64,000 nt of DNA from Rotaria macrura (Eukaryota; Rotifera; Eurotatoria; Philodinida; Philodinidae). Location of the stretch: positions 1 through 64,000 of the forward strand of contig OENT01000693.1 in assembly GCA_900239685.1 (NCBI GenBank). The letters are read 5' to 3'. Each line of letters begins with the position of its first letter. The first letter of the stretch is position 1. A program made the translations under genes and the position numbers. Shown here piece after piece: positions 11,981 to 23,200 of this stretch. A model generated the notes under the pieces. It did not search any database, was not told the origin of the DNA, and worked only from the letters and a program-made list of their open reading frames with translations.

Positions 11981-14900
11981 ATGATTTATAACGAAAATCG
12001 AACGAAGATATTGATCCAATAATCGTGTTGACACAAGCAGGAACGATAATATAATTGTGGAACTCGTATGTTATCGATAAATATTCTTTTCTTCGCTGTC
12101 TTACCTTTTTTTTATTTGTTTCTATTTCCGTGTTATTCATGAGAAAAATTACCAAGAGACATGAATAAATGTGTTTAGTATGAGTGCTGGACAGAAAATG
12201 AGATAATCAAGGGCAAGATGATCTTATATATAACTATATATCATTGTAGATATTTTTTCTATTCAAAAATATTCTAAAAAAAGAATTTTAATTTGTCGTA
12301 CAGGATGAACTCAATAATTATCTTTTCATTGTATACATAGCAGAGGAGAGATAAGTATTTGGAAGTAATCATAATGTGTCTGAGTAAGAAATTGCTCGTA
12401 TAATTCTGGTAGGTGTTTAGCTATAGAGCTTCGTCATTATTTTGAGATCACCTTCTTTTCACTTGCTTTATATATTGCTACTATAGATATTGATTTAGTT
12501 GATTGAGCTTGTTTCCTTTTCTATTTGTCTTTTAACATAATGTACCTTAGGATACGAATGAAAATTAAATGACATTTAAGAAAAACTTAATGAGATCTCT
12601 GTTGTTTTGTCTGTTCTTCTATTATTATTTGCTCAGGTCAGCTTTGATCTTGTCTCAGCACGAGTACCCTTCTGATTAAAAATGTATGACTTCTTTCTTA
12701 ATGAATAATACTCGAATTATGTGTATTAGATTCTCTTGTCTTTTGTATCCAATCCTCTCATAGCGTGCATTACATGATGTTATAGTTCAAAAATAAAATT
12801 ACAATTCTCTTCGGATTTTAATTTCCATGACATCGATAAAGACTAGTTAATGAGTATGAGCCAAAACTGAAAGCCTCTCATTAATTCCTAATCATCTAAA
12901 CATTGATGATTAAAATTCATAAATTTGCTGTCGTGTATTGTATAAATAATTTATTTACACACGCAAAAAATAGACAAATCATGTCATGCAATTCAAATTT
13001 TCCTGACTCTTTCTTGTCTATTTTTGTGTTTCGAACATAAAAACTAAGGGTTACATAGTATATATTTCAGTTCTCAGTCATTGATAACGAATATAACTCA
13101 TGAAAAAGTAATGCACACTAAGTATTTTGCAAATGTTCAAATCCTTTCAAAAATGAAAGATAACATAGATCTATGATTTATAGGATACGTAGACCATAAC
13201 TGATACATGTTGTATCGAAATCACTAAAGGGTATAGAGTTGTTGAGATTCTAACTTGCAATTAAAATTAATGAACATGTTTTTAAAATTCTTGAAGAAGA
13301 GAAACGGCATGGAAAGACAGCAATGAATCTATTTTTATGATTGAAGGAAAAATTGATAACCACAATAAAGTCAGACATAAAATATCATTCTTCTTAGACT
13401 ATTCATTCTTCCACAAGGTGTCCTAGATTTACACAAATAACTCGGTGATTATGAGTTATATTTGCCACTTAGGATTTGTTGAAGGAATAAATTGATATTT
13501 ATGTGAGTTTTCTCCTAGACATGTCAAGAAGATAAACTAAATAATTCTCAAAATATTGAAAGAGACATATATAAGAGGCCCATGTGGAACGATAAATTTT
13601 GTTATGATTGAAGAATTTTTCGTGATAAACCTAGATCATGTTTTTATAAAAGCTTGATTCCAATATTGATCATCTCTACTTCAGACATTTCGATTAGAAT
13701 ATATGTGCAACCAAAAGAAAAGATTCTACATTTCTGTTCGTCTTCAAGAAACTTGAAACAATCTTACGCGTCAAAGAAAGTGCAGGTGTCATGGGGGATA
13801 CCAATATGCAATGAAAAATATGCAATGTCGTCATGTTTAATCCTCCGAGAATAAACTCAAGTATACTTACAAGTATTTTTTCATTCATGGTTATATTAGC
13901 ATGTTGTTCTATATCGAAATTTCTGATACTGATTTAATTTGTCTGGCATACTATTCTACGTCAGAATTATTTGCTTGATATCATGCAAGGTCTCCAATCA
14001 AGACCTTAACAAAAATATATTCTATTCGAATCAAAGTTGTATGCAACTTCTCTTTCGGCAAACGAGAAAATACGAATTTGAGTATAATATCAAAAAAAAT
14101 AATTGTCTGATTTTTTCATAAATTCTATATTGAAAACTAAAGTCATTCATTAATTCAAATTCGTAAGAATTAATATTAAGAGAATAAATACTTGAGTAAG
14201 TAAGAGGCCGTCCGATAGTGTAAGAAAAACTTTTTGTAGAACGATTTTAAGAATATCCAATGAGCTATGGTAATATTCATTTTTTAATTTTGTTCTGCTT
14301 TGGAGGTAAATCGACAATGTACAAGAGAAAAGAATTTCAAATCAATAGGCCTATGGCATGGAATACATCCTAGATGCATTCAATTTTCCACTCATTATTG
14401 AACAAGAACGGAAATATGATGTCGGCACAGCACTCATCCCCATAAAAGTATATGTTGTTATGAACCATGTAACGCATCGAAGTGGCAACAGATTGAATTC
14501 TATTGGGATTCAAAGAATTAAAAAACACCTAGATCGATACTTTGAACTTCTGTATTACTAATATTAACTTATCATCATTTCATTCATTTACAAAAAACGT
14601 ACTCTTGAAAAAATTGCCATGAGAAAAAAACAATTTTAGAGGGGAACATATAAGTTCTATTCTAGAAGATTTCATATTTCAAATAAGTTGAGGCTGCTAA
14701 AGTTGAGAGATAAAAATCAATATTCTTATATACATGAGCTTCCTATCGATAATTTGGTATTATCTACATTGAAAAACTTCTTACTGAAAAAATAAATCTG
14801 TCAACTGTATAATTTTATTAATCTTATTCTTTCTTCAAAATGCAATCTGTAACTAAAACATGAGAATCAAAACAATTGTTGATATATCTAGTTAACGTAA

Positions 14901-15730
14901 GAAATAAACAACTTTTTTTGAATAAAAATAAGTAAAGTAAGAGAATATCGAATGATGTTACTAAGAAAGAAACGGCTTTATTTTCGTAGATAACTGTCAC
15001 TGGTATTGCTTTTGGTCAAGTTTTATAATGAAGGCTCTAGATGTTTGAAAAAATGTATTTCGTCTAAGATTAAAACATATCACAAGACAAAATTGAAAAA
15101 TAATATGTTGATTCGGATTTCTTGACACCTTGACAAGTTATTATAATGTTGTATTGTTTTATTTGCATTTTCATGACATACTCTCTTTCCCAATTGGAGA
15201 TCACCAATTAAATGAACTCATTCATCACAGCGGTGATAATATGTTAATCAAGCTTTTTGGCTTTCACCTTTTTTATATTAATGTTGATGCATAAATTCGA
15301 TTAATTAACAAAGGTCTGACTAGTTCATTGGTTAGTTTCAACAATATTACATTAATTATTGTTGTAGGTTGTTCTATCAGTTACTTGAAGCGAAACAGAA
15401 ATGCAATCTTTTATTTTAAGTGCTATCAATCGACACTTGATTATACTATGATAATTTAGTGATTTGATTGCCGAAATCCAAATGTAAGATCTAAGATTAA
15501 ATCTATAGCAAAGATTTGATTCTGAAAATTTAGAACTACTATGTTGATACATTTTTAATCATAATCATGACAGTTGATAATTCATTACTGTGCTATTTAT
15601 GTTTTTGAATGTATGATTTTATTCTTATCTATATTAGTGTAATTCTACTATTAAAATGTAAATATATGGTGAATGATTCATTGAAGCCTCTACATTTATT
15701 TCGAAAGTACATATGACCGAATTATCCATT
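11981..15730. other. Intergenic region without recognisable genes
   Basis: About 3.7 kb of AT-rich sequence. Several open frames of 60-70 codons occur on both strands, but none has motifs, a plausible start with splice partners, or codon use like the neighbours. No clear repeat was seen. The left end should contain the promoter of the phospholipase-like gene, and the right end the 3' flank of the galectin gene. Confidence 0.45.
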
Positions 15731-17042
15731 CTACATGACTTGTAAATTGGATATAGTAACATCGCCTTTTACTTGAAATGCTTGAATAGCCGCGAAAGGC
15801 ATTCGATGTGCAAAGATGAACCATGGTTGATGATTGCAATTAATCTATATAGGAAGATAAACACGACTTTAGAGAAACACTTTCATATGACATCATGCGT
15901 TTTTCTAACCTGATAGTGTTCTGAGAAACAAATAATTTGAATTTCAAACTGTTGACCTACTTGCAATGGAAATCCCCCTTGTTTTTCTTCAACACCCCAG
16001 CCACCACCATAGCACGTATTACGTATAGCTTCACGTTGATCGAAACGTGGATTGAAATGAAACGCTACATCAGCTGCTGGATGGATACCAGTCAATAAAT
16101 TGAATTCGAATCGCGAAGTACTATTATTTGATCGACCACATATATAAAAAACACGACCTATGTATTTTTTTTTGAACACATATTTTTTAATTATATACTT
16201 TCACATGAAAAAGTATTACCGGGAAACATATTGACAGGTATTGGAGTTACCTTAAAAAACAAACAAACAAATCATTAGTTGTCAACATGAATATAAAATA
16301 TCAATCCTATTTCTAACCATTGAAAATTGTAATGGTTGCCCATATGGATTAAAGCCAGGATAAATTTGAATATTTGTCAAATTGATATCACCTTTGACAA
16401 TAAGTTTTTCAGCAGCATTGAATGGCATTCGATAATTAAAATCAGCTGTATGTTGATTGTTAACGATAATCTTCATAATTCGTCAAAAAGTAAATATCGA
16501 GTTTCATGACTATTATTATTATGTGCAAATCTTACTTTAAAATCTTGTAATGTAATCATGATAATGATATGAAATGGTTGACCAATGGAAATATTTGCTG
16601 ATTTACGCTCTTCAATGCCCCAATGACTGTTGGGTGCTGAATTTAATACTAATTGACATTCTTGTAGACGTGGATTCACATGTAATATGATGTCACCTCG
16701 AGAATTAGCCAGGTTAACTTCAAATCTGTTTAAATTCATGGTAAAAAGCAATACATTTTAATCACATATAAAGACATAATTTGCTTACCGATCACCCTTG
16801 GCAATACCATAAACTTGTATTTGAGAACCGTACGATAATGATGGTGAAATATTTGTTTCGTATGGCACACTCTAGACATATAAAATTCATAAAAGCTTTA
16901 TGTTTATATTTCTTGTTTTTCTCTTTGAACATAGGCTAAAAATTACTTACATATAATTGACTACTTGTGTGCTATCATAAAAATGAAACACATTTGTATA
17001 TTTGATAAATGAAAATCAATTTGTTTTACATACTTGACCCAT
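15731..17042 (-). CDS. Tandem-repeat galectin (two carbohydrate-recognition domains)
   Basis: Eight exons on the minus strand: 17042-17034, 16971-16951, 16871-16789, 16725-16536, 16470-16318, 16250-16220, 16157-15910, 15844-15731. All phases agree and the product is 282 residues, typical for a two-domain galectin. Domain 1 (about residues 10-150) has LHVNPRL, VLNS and HWGIEERKS. Domain 2 (about 155-282) has FHFNPRF, IRNT and WGVEEKQGG. The H-N-R and W-E-R/K sugar-contact residues are thus largely kept in both; domain 2 has Lys for the last Arg. Both domains end with the family's strand pattern (MPF..IVKGDINLTN; MPF..QVKGDVTISN). No signal peptide, as usual for galectins. It should bind beta-galactosides inside or, after non-classical export, outside cells. 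The first coding exon has only 9 bases and the second 21; these two are the least certain part. Confidence 0.9.
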
Positions 17043-18077
17043 TTCGATTGAATAGAGGTAGTAAGTATTTTTGATAGTATCGTGCTTTATGAATTTGAAA
17101 CGCTCGGTCTGAAACTGACTTAACTGATATATTCTGATTTTTATTTGTTATAGAGTTAAAAAAGAGCAAGCGAGCGAGAGAGGTGCGCTGATAAAATGCT
17201 GATACAGTTAATCAGAGCATTAGATTTTATCTAGTTGATCAAATAAATCAAGAAGAAAAAAAACAGTTGTGCATACATAGATACTTTTTAGTTTCGTGTG
17301 TGTGTGCCCAATTAAAATAATGTTTTCTTTTTTTAGGGAAAAGCTTATGACTACTATCGTTATCAAAAAGACAACAAAAAAAATCTGGAGAAAAAATTTA
17401 GATGATCAACGAATGAAAGTTAGTTTTGTTATAAAGAATGACTTTTACTTCTTCAATGGAATTGATCTGTAAAATCTTTAAAATATAACAGAAAAAATAA
17501 TCAATTCTACAACCTATTGTCCTCAAGTGGTTCTTCAATAGAAAATACGATTGATAATATTTATCAAAGACAAATATTATCAATTTAATCACTCTTCACG
17601 AACTATGGAAGACGTCTAAGATCACATAAAAGATACTGTGCATGTGAAACAAAACGAGCATTTCCATTTTCTAATGTTGACTGTGACAGGATTCGTTTTT
17701 TTGCTTCTTACCACGACTGTGTTCTTGCTATCGTAAATCAACACAACAAATTGAACACTATTTATAATATCTCAGTGGTTTGGAATTGTTAAGTGTGTGA
17801 TTTTGAAATTTTTCAAAAGATTGAGCAGTATTTCATTTTTCGAGAAAAAAGATTCATGAATTGTCAAATACTAGTAGGAAAAGTCAAGGAGCCCAAAAAA
17901 TCACATGACATCGATCCAATGATTAAATTCAAATTTATTATTTATGCACCATTGTCCAATGCTATGATGATTGATGGTATGAACGTTTTGCTCAAATCGC
18001 ATAATGAAATAAGGCGTACTCTTTGTTTTTTATTGAATATATGCAAATAGTAGAAGGCGATCATTATTGGTATTTGA
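17043..18077. other. Galectin upstream flank
   Basis: AT-rich and without supported exons. It should contain the galectin promoter in its left end. A short GCAAGCGAGCGAGAGAGG run occurs near 17166. Nothing else recognised. Confidence 0.4.
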
Positions 18078-18716
18078 CATCCCTAATCCAGACTCCCTCA
18101 ACGAGTTCCCAGGGAGTCCGAGAAAAATGTGAAATTCCCGGGGACTCACCAGGGACTTCCTGAATTTGCGAGTTGTAAGGAAAAACAAAAACTCCCCGGG
18201 GGATTTTTGAGGAATTGCAGGTATGCATGCACCGTTTTATTTCGCGCATATTAGCGTAATTATATAGGAAACTCAACATTCAGAAAAAATAATATTTTAT
18301 TTTTCGTTTAAAATTTTTACAGACCGTAAATATCATTCGAACTTCCACCTGAGGTCTCTCATTGGCAACCCAGTTTCAAAACGAGTTGATATTTAGTCTT
18401 TGGAAGTCATCCGCTAAGACGGAGCCTTTTGAACGGCTTAAATAGAAGACCATCTGGAATAAGTAGGAGATTTTCGTGGAAAAAATATGTTTCGGTAGAC
18501 ATGAACAGATCAAAAAGTTATGACATTGTGAAAGAATGAATAGACCCCGTAAAGCTTCATAGTAGGCATTTTGGACGTCCTAAGAATGTTTTGGGGATTT
18601 CCTTTAAAATCTCAGGAGACTCCATCAATACTCCCCGAGGACTCCCTGTCGTGAGTCCCCTGGAATTTTTTTAGGGACTTCTCGCAGATTCTTTAAGGGA
18701 TTCTCGGGTAGGGATG
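18078..18716. mobile_element. Fold-back/MITE-like element built from GGACTCCC motifs
   Basis: The left end begins CATCCCTAATCCAG and the right end, read on the other strand, begins CATCCCTACCCGAG, giving short terminal inverted repeats. Inside both ends, opposite-strand matches recur: ATTCCCGGGGACTCACC on the left against ATTCCAGGGGACTCACG on the right. GGGACTCC and GGAGTCC are repeated many times. The middle (about 18290-18590) is ordinary AT-rich sequence. There is no coding capacity and no convincing target-site duplication. It is best read as a non-autonomous DNA element with sub-terminal motif repeats. Confidence 0.6.
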
Positions 18717-20464
18717 CATTACGGTGAAATTCTATTTTAAAATTGTGCAATAAAGTAATCGTTTGTGAATACTGAGTTTTCAAAATATAGTATATAGTTT
18801 ATACCACATACTGTTTATTTCTAACACATGTTGAAACCAAAGTAAATTAAAGTAATATCATACCGTATATGGTTGATTTCGCCAGCTTCCTCCCATCGTT
18901 ATATCAACCATCTCAAAATTCAATAAAACTTGGAAAGTTTTTAATGATTTTTATGCTGATCATTTTGGTATAGAAAAAGTGAAGACATTATTGAGAAATG
19001 CGAGAGAAATTATGAAAATATATTTCGAGTCATGTTAGCCACAAAAACAGGGTTTTTTTGCAGTATTTTCATGATTTCGCAACATTACGAATTTATTTTT
19101 AAAAACTGAGTGTTAATTCGAGTCGAGTGATTAAAACTCTACATGGAATCGTTTCTAAAAGTTATTTTGCATGAATTTCGATACCTCTGCCCCAGACAGA
19201 ACAAAGCCCAATAAAACAGACGTCGACACCTTTTTAGGCGCAAAATTGAAGCTAACGGAAATGGTGACGTTAACCATTCGATAGAGCAGAAGTTCCTTTG
19301 CCACACCATCTACTTGGCTTTCTACAAGAGTAAGGTTTGGAAGAAACAAGCGGTAAAAACTGAAAAATCATTATTTTTTGGCGATATTTTCAACTTATTT
19401 CAACATTATTCATATACTTTATGATTCGAAACCATGTTAGACCTACGATTCATAATCAGCACAAAATACTACATCAGCTAGTCCATTTCGATAAGTTTCT
19501 AGTGGACTTGTTCTCAACCGTCTGACAGATTTTTTATCCTACGCAAGTGTTTTCTCAGCATACCGATAGATATGTGAAATGAGATCCTCCTGCATATCGA
19601 ACTTTTCCATTGAATGTACTGTTTGGACGTAGAAGCAGAGTTTTATACTTCTAATTAAGTTGCTCTACTGTATTGAAGTATCTTCTAATCTCCCATTTTA
19701 TATAGTCAGTAGAAAACCGCATCCAGAATCCCATTCAACATATTCTAGCTTTAATGATTTTCTGGAAATTCAGTCCTCATGATTTGATGGTGGGACATTT
19801 TGGAAATGGTCATAAGTACGATTATTAGAACTCCTCGAATTTTCACTAATTTTGGTTCTGATTTAACTACACTGCCTTTTTGGTTTCGAGTTGTCTGAGT
19901 AAGGATCGATGAAAAGTCAATTACTTGTGATCGAATATGCCCACTTTGAGTGACTCATATACAGATGATTGACATAGGTTTTGGGGCTTCGCTGAAGTAC
20001 ACTAGCAGAGAGTCCTGTACATATTGTTTCGATAGCTAAACTTGTTATCAGAGGTGAAGAGCATATGATATTTTCCTATTGTTTTTGCATAAATCAGCAG
20101 GAATTGAACGAATGAGTTTCTATAAATTGGGTATCTCGATATTGAAACTTGATTGACGTTGTCAGTACTGTGTTATGTTCATTCAATTGATCGCTCGAGA
20201 TTCACTAAAATTCGTCGAAGTTCAACTCATTCTCGAGGAGATAGAACAGGGAAAAAAGAGCTGGTGGCCTTCATCAAAGAGTTACACAGAATATCATCGG
20301 ACACAGTTGTATAATTGATTCAAGAAGAAGGTTTGAGGTCAAATTTGGTCCAAAAAGAAATATCGAGGCTAAATTTGCATAAGAGCTCGCCAACAAACTT
20401 TGAAGAAGAATATGAAATAATGGTTATCGGTGATGCAAGTGAGAAATGAAAATTAACAAAAACC
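18717..20464. other. Non-coding stretch between repeats
   Basis: No supported gene. Open frames up to about 65 codons lack motifs. Base composition is intermediate, and some of it may be old transposon sequence too decayed to name. Confidence 0.35.
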
Positions 20465-20815
20465 ATGCCCAGGAGGATGGTTCCGACAATTAGATCAAAT
20501 CGGATGCCTGTCGGATAAGATCATGTTTCTATCGGAGATTCTCTAATCCGACGAAATTCCATCGAATTTCTGGTTGTGATCCGACATTCGGAACCCTAAT
20601 ACTGGATTTTGTGGAATCCTACTATCGAAATCCGATTGGATTTCATCGTATGATTAGACAGGCCTCTACTATTGGGTTTAAATGCTAATTCGTACATAAA
20701 TAAGAAAATTGATTTCTCCCGTCGGATCCGTTACTGTTTCCACAACCCGGATTCCCATAGGATTTCATCGGATCGTAGGATCCGATCGGATTCGGTATGG
20801 GATTCATTCATCTGG
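20465..20815. repeat. ATCGGAT-motif repeat element, larger copy
   Basis: Dense repetition of ATCGGAT, GTCGGAT, CCGATCGGATT and their complements, ending in GGATTCATTCATCTGGG. It shares its ends and inner motifs with the shorter copy near 2690-2815. The motif recurs in both orientations, which gives the segment fold-back potential. No ORF. Confidence 0.55.
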
Positions 20816-21049
20816 GTACACACATTGATATACGGGAAATAGAGCCCAGGCGCATCCGAAATCGGTTACAATGTAATCACAACAAAGTCACGATAAAGAC
20901 TACAGTTACAATACTTTCAGAAAAAACATTGCAGGAACCACTCATCAAATCAATCAAAAACAATCTCTCTTTCGATTTATTTCTCAGCATATATTTCATG
21001 AAAATGACTACGAAAGATTATCTTTCCATGGGCTATTTCAATATAATCT

Positions 21050-21400
21050 ACTGAATGGCATTTAATCAACTATTCTTGCAATTAATCACTTTAATTTTTG
21101 CGGACTAGATGGATTTTTATCGATTACTCTTGTAATTGATTAAAATAGATTTGATTTGTAATCGGTTACTTTGATTTTCATGAACGGAATGGATTTTAAT
21201 TGATTATTTACGAAATCAATCCGAATCTATGCGATTTTTAATTGATTTAGGGGATTATTCTGATTAAAATGGATTTTAATTCATTAGAAAATATGAAAAT
21301 CGGTTTTAATTGAGTATTGCATTGAAATTAATCTGGTATTGAGGATTATAATAAATTTTTCTTTGCGAAATCAATTTTAATTAGATTTTTCGACCAATTT
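21050..21400. repeat. AT-rich degenerate repeat of AATTGATTAAAAT units
   Basis: The segment repeats variants of TTTTAATTGATTA and its complement (TAATCAATTAAAA) about ten times with imperfect spacing. Similar units occur near 29930-30010 and 30700-30800 inside the glutamate receptor gene and near 33060-33120. This indicates a dispersed AT-rich repeat family. Confidence 0.5.
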
Positions 21401-21659
21401 TTTTACATGGGTATCGTCAGAGTTACTGTTATTTTGCTCCATCTTAAGAAGTTCGTATTCGACTGCAGTGGCTATGATGTAAAAATCTGCATTGTTATTA
21501 TGCTTCAGTCTAACAGGAGTCGCCTTTAACCTCTTCTCTAGTAACAAATGAAAAGCCCGGAATGTCGTAAAAATTTGTAACTCGTTCGAAATTCTATCTA
21601 AGAACGCAAATTTAAGCGGTAGTGTCCCGATTAATCTGAACTTAGCCAGTGTAACCCAA

Positions 21660-21842
21660 AGTGGTTGGGTTTGAGTGTCGATATCGTTATGGGTCTGTGT
21701 CTGGGACTGGTGTGATGCTGATGTGCTTGATGATGTGGGTGTAGTTGTGTGTGCGGTGCTGTTGTGTATGAGTGGGGGTGATAGTACCGATATGCGTGTT
21801 GGTGCTGGTGTGACTGAGGATGAGGATGTGGATGTAGTTATT
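21660..21842. repeat. G/T-rich degenerate minisatellite
   Basis: About 180 bases of strongly strand-asymmetric G/T sequence made of GTGGGTGT, GATGTGG and GTGTTGGTGC units (for example GATGATGTGGGTGTAG). The units resemble (TGTGGG)n, the telomere repeat of Adineta vaga, but are too degenerate to call telomeric. Confidence 0.5.
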
Positions 21843-22299
21843 GGTGAATTTTAAAAGAATACGGCGAAAACCCAGTGCTACTCACACATCCGTCGTATGA
21901 CATCAAAAAAATTATATTTAGGATTCGAGTTAACGAATGAAGTTTTTTCAAGCAGTTCTTTCGATCTTTTAGGATTGATAATGATGGACAGCTAGTCGAT
22001 AGTACTCTCTGCCATAGCTCCGCGGGATGCGGGACAATCTCGCCTAGTCCCGTCCCGGGACGGGATCAGGCGGGACGGGACAAGAGATGGCGAATTTTGC
22101 GGGACGGGACGGGACTGAAATTTGAATCGCTTGCGGGACGGGACAAGATGAATTTACTAAAGCGTCCCGCCAAGTTTATAAGGCACAGAGTTTTCACACA
22201 TTATCTTACATGTATCGCAGTTGAGCGACATCTAATTTTTAAACAGATCGATAGTAAAAGAAATCATTCACATAAAAACATGTTTTTATGTTTTTTTAT

Positions 22300-22640
22300 G
22301 TACTCTTTCTTAAATTATTTAAATTTAAATTTAAATCAAATAGAATAAAACACAATTGTGACATTTCGACAATCGAAGTTGTCTTCTTCAGATGATGTTG
22401 TACGTGAATGTATAGGTATTCGTTTTCTTTTCTTTTATATAGTATGACAATAGGATGGAGGAAGAAGGCAAATAGTCCATATATCCTACCAGTTTCACCT
22501 TCTTGCCGTCCCACCATCATAATATAAAAGAAAATAAAAAGAATACCTATACATTCATGTACAANTTCGATTGTCGAAACGTCATAATTGTGCTTTATTC
22601 TATTTATTTAAATAAAAATAAAAATAATTCAAGGAAGAGT
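22300..22640. repeat. Palindrome with GAAACGTC-type arms inside the hAT-like element
   Basis: The left arm (22300-22443) and right arm (22521-22640) are reverse complements over about 100 bases; both carry GAATACCTATACATTCA and TTCGATTGTCGAAA on one strand. The left arm has 20 bases (22378-22397, with CTTCTTCAGATGATG) that are missing from the right arm. The only ambiguous base of the window, N at 22565, sits exactly at that point, so the right arm may be mis-assembled. On the minus strand the left arm reads CTGAAGA, a short stem, then GAAA, which resembles part of a hammerhead core. Confidence 0.6.
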
Positions 22641-22764
22641 CTATAAAAAACATTATAATATCAATGACTATATCCCTCCTAATGAACCGAGAAAAATTCA
22701 CATTAAAAAAGAAAATGTAAACTAGCTACGTTTTTTCAACCGTATATCCAGAAAAAAAGAGTTG

Positions 22765-23055
22765 CCTACATCCCAGCTCTATCATTCCGGCTACTGGATA
22801 CTGCAGGAACCGGCAGAAAAGATGCGACAAAACAGTTGTATCCCGCAGGAAAATATGGGAAACACCGGAACACTGAAACAGTATTCCGACCAGAAAATGA
22901 TCTGATTTTTCCCCGATAATTTCCGGTCAGTCCCTGCCGGAAAGAACAGAAATTGCCTGGAATATACCAAAAAAAGTATGACAATTTTCTGAGCAGAATA
23001 CTGCTTCCATTTTCAGGTAATTTCCAATGTTTTCCTACGAGAACCGGCCTGTACT
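22765..23055 (-). repeat. CCGGAA-family repeat, copy 1
   Basis: GC-rich island with many CCGG/CCGGAA motifs. On the minus strand it starts AGAAGTACAGGCCGGTTCTC and then has ATGGAAGCAGTATTCTGC. Copy 3 near 36460-36600 starts AGAAGTATGGGCTGGTTCGC and has ATGGAAGTAGAATTCCGG, so the two share a terminus and a core. No ORF. Confidence 0.6.
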
Positions 23056-23200
23056 TCTCGATCTAGGATATGACAGAAGTAGGCGGGACGGGACAAGGCG
23101 GCCAAGAGGCGGGACGGGACGGGACTCGTAAAGAAAAATAAAGCGGAACGGGACGGGACGGGACACCTTGTTGGTTGTCCCGGGGAGCTCTGCTCTCTAC

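Larger units (their letters stand above)
22013..23192. mobile_element. hAT-like non-autonomous element with 8-bp target duplication
   Basis: The left end reads CATAGCTCCGCGGGATGCGG. The right end, read on the other strand, begins CAGAGCTCCCCGGGACAACC, a CAGAG-type end as in hAT elements. The flanks are ctctctgc at 22005-22012 and ctctctac at 23193-23200, an 8-bp target-site duplication with one mismatch. Both ends (22025-22175 and 23078-23180) are packed with CGGGACGGGAC repeats in the same orientation, likely transposase-binding sub-terminal repeats. The interior is not coding and holds two other repeats: a palindrome (22300-22640) and a CCGGAA-family copy (22765-23055). This suggests nested insertions. 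Confidence 0.7.
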
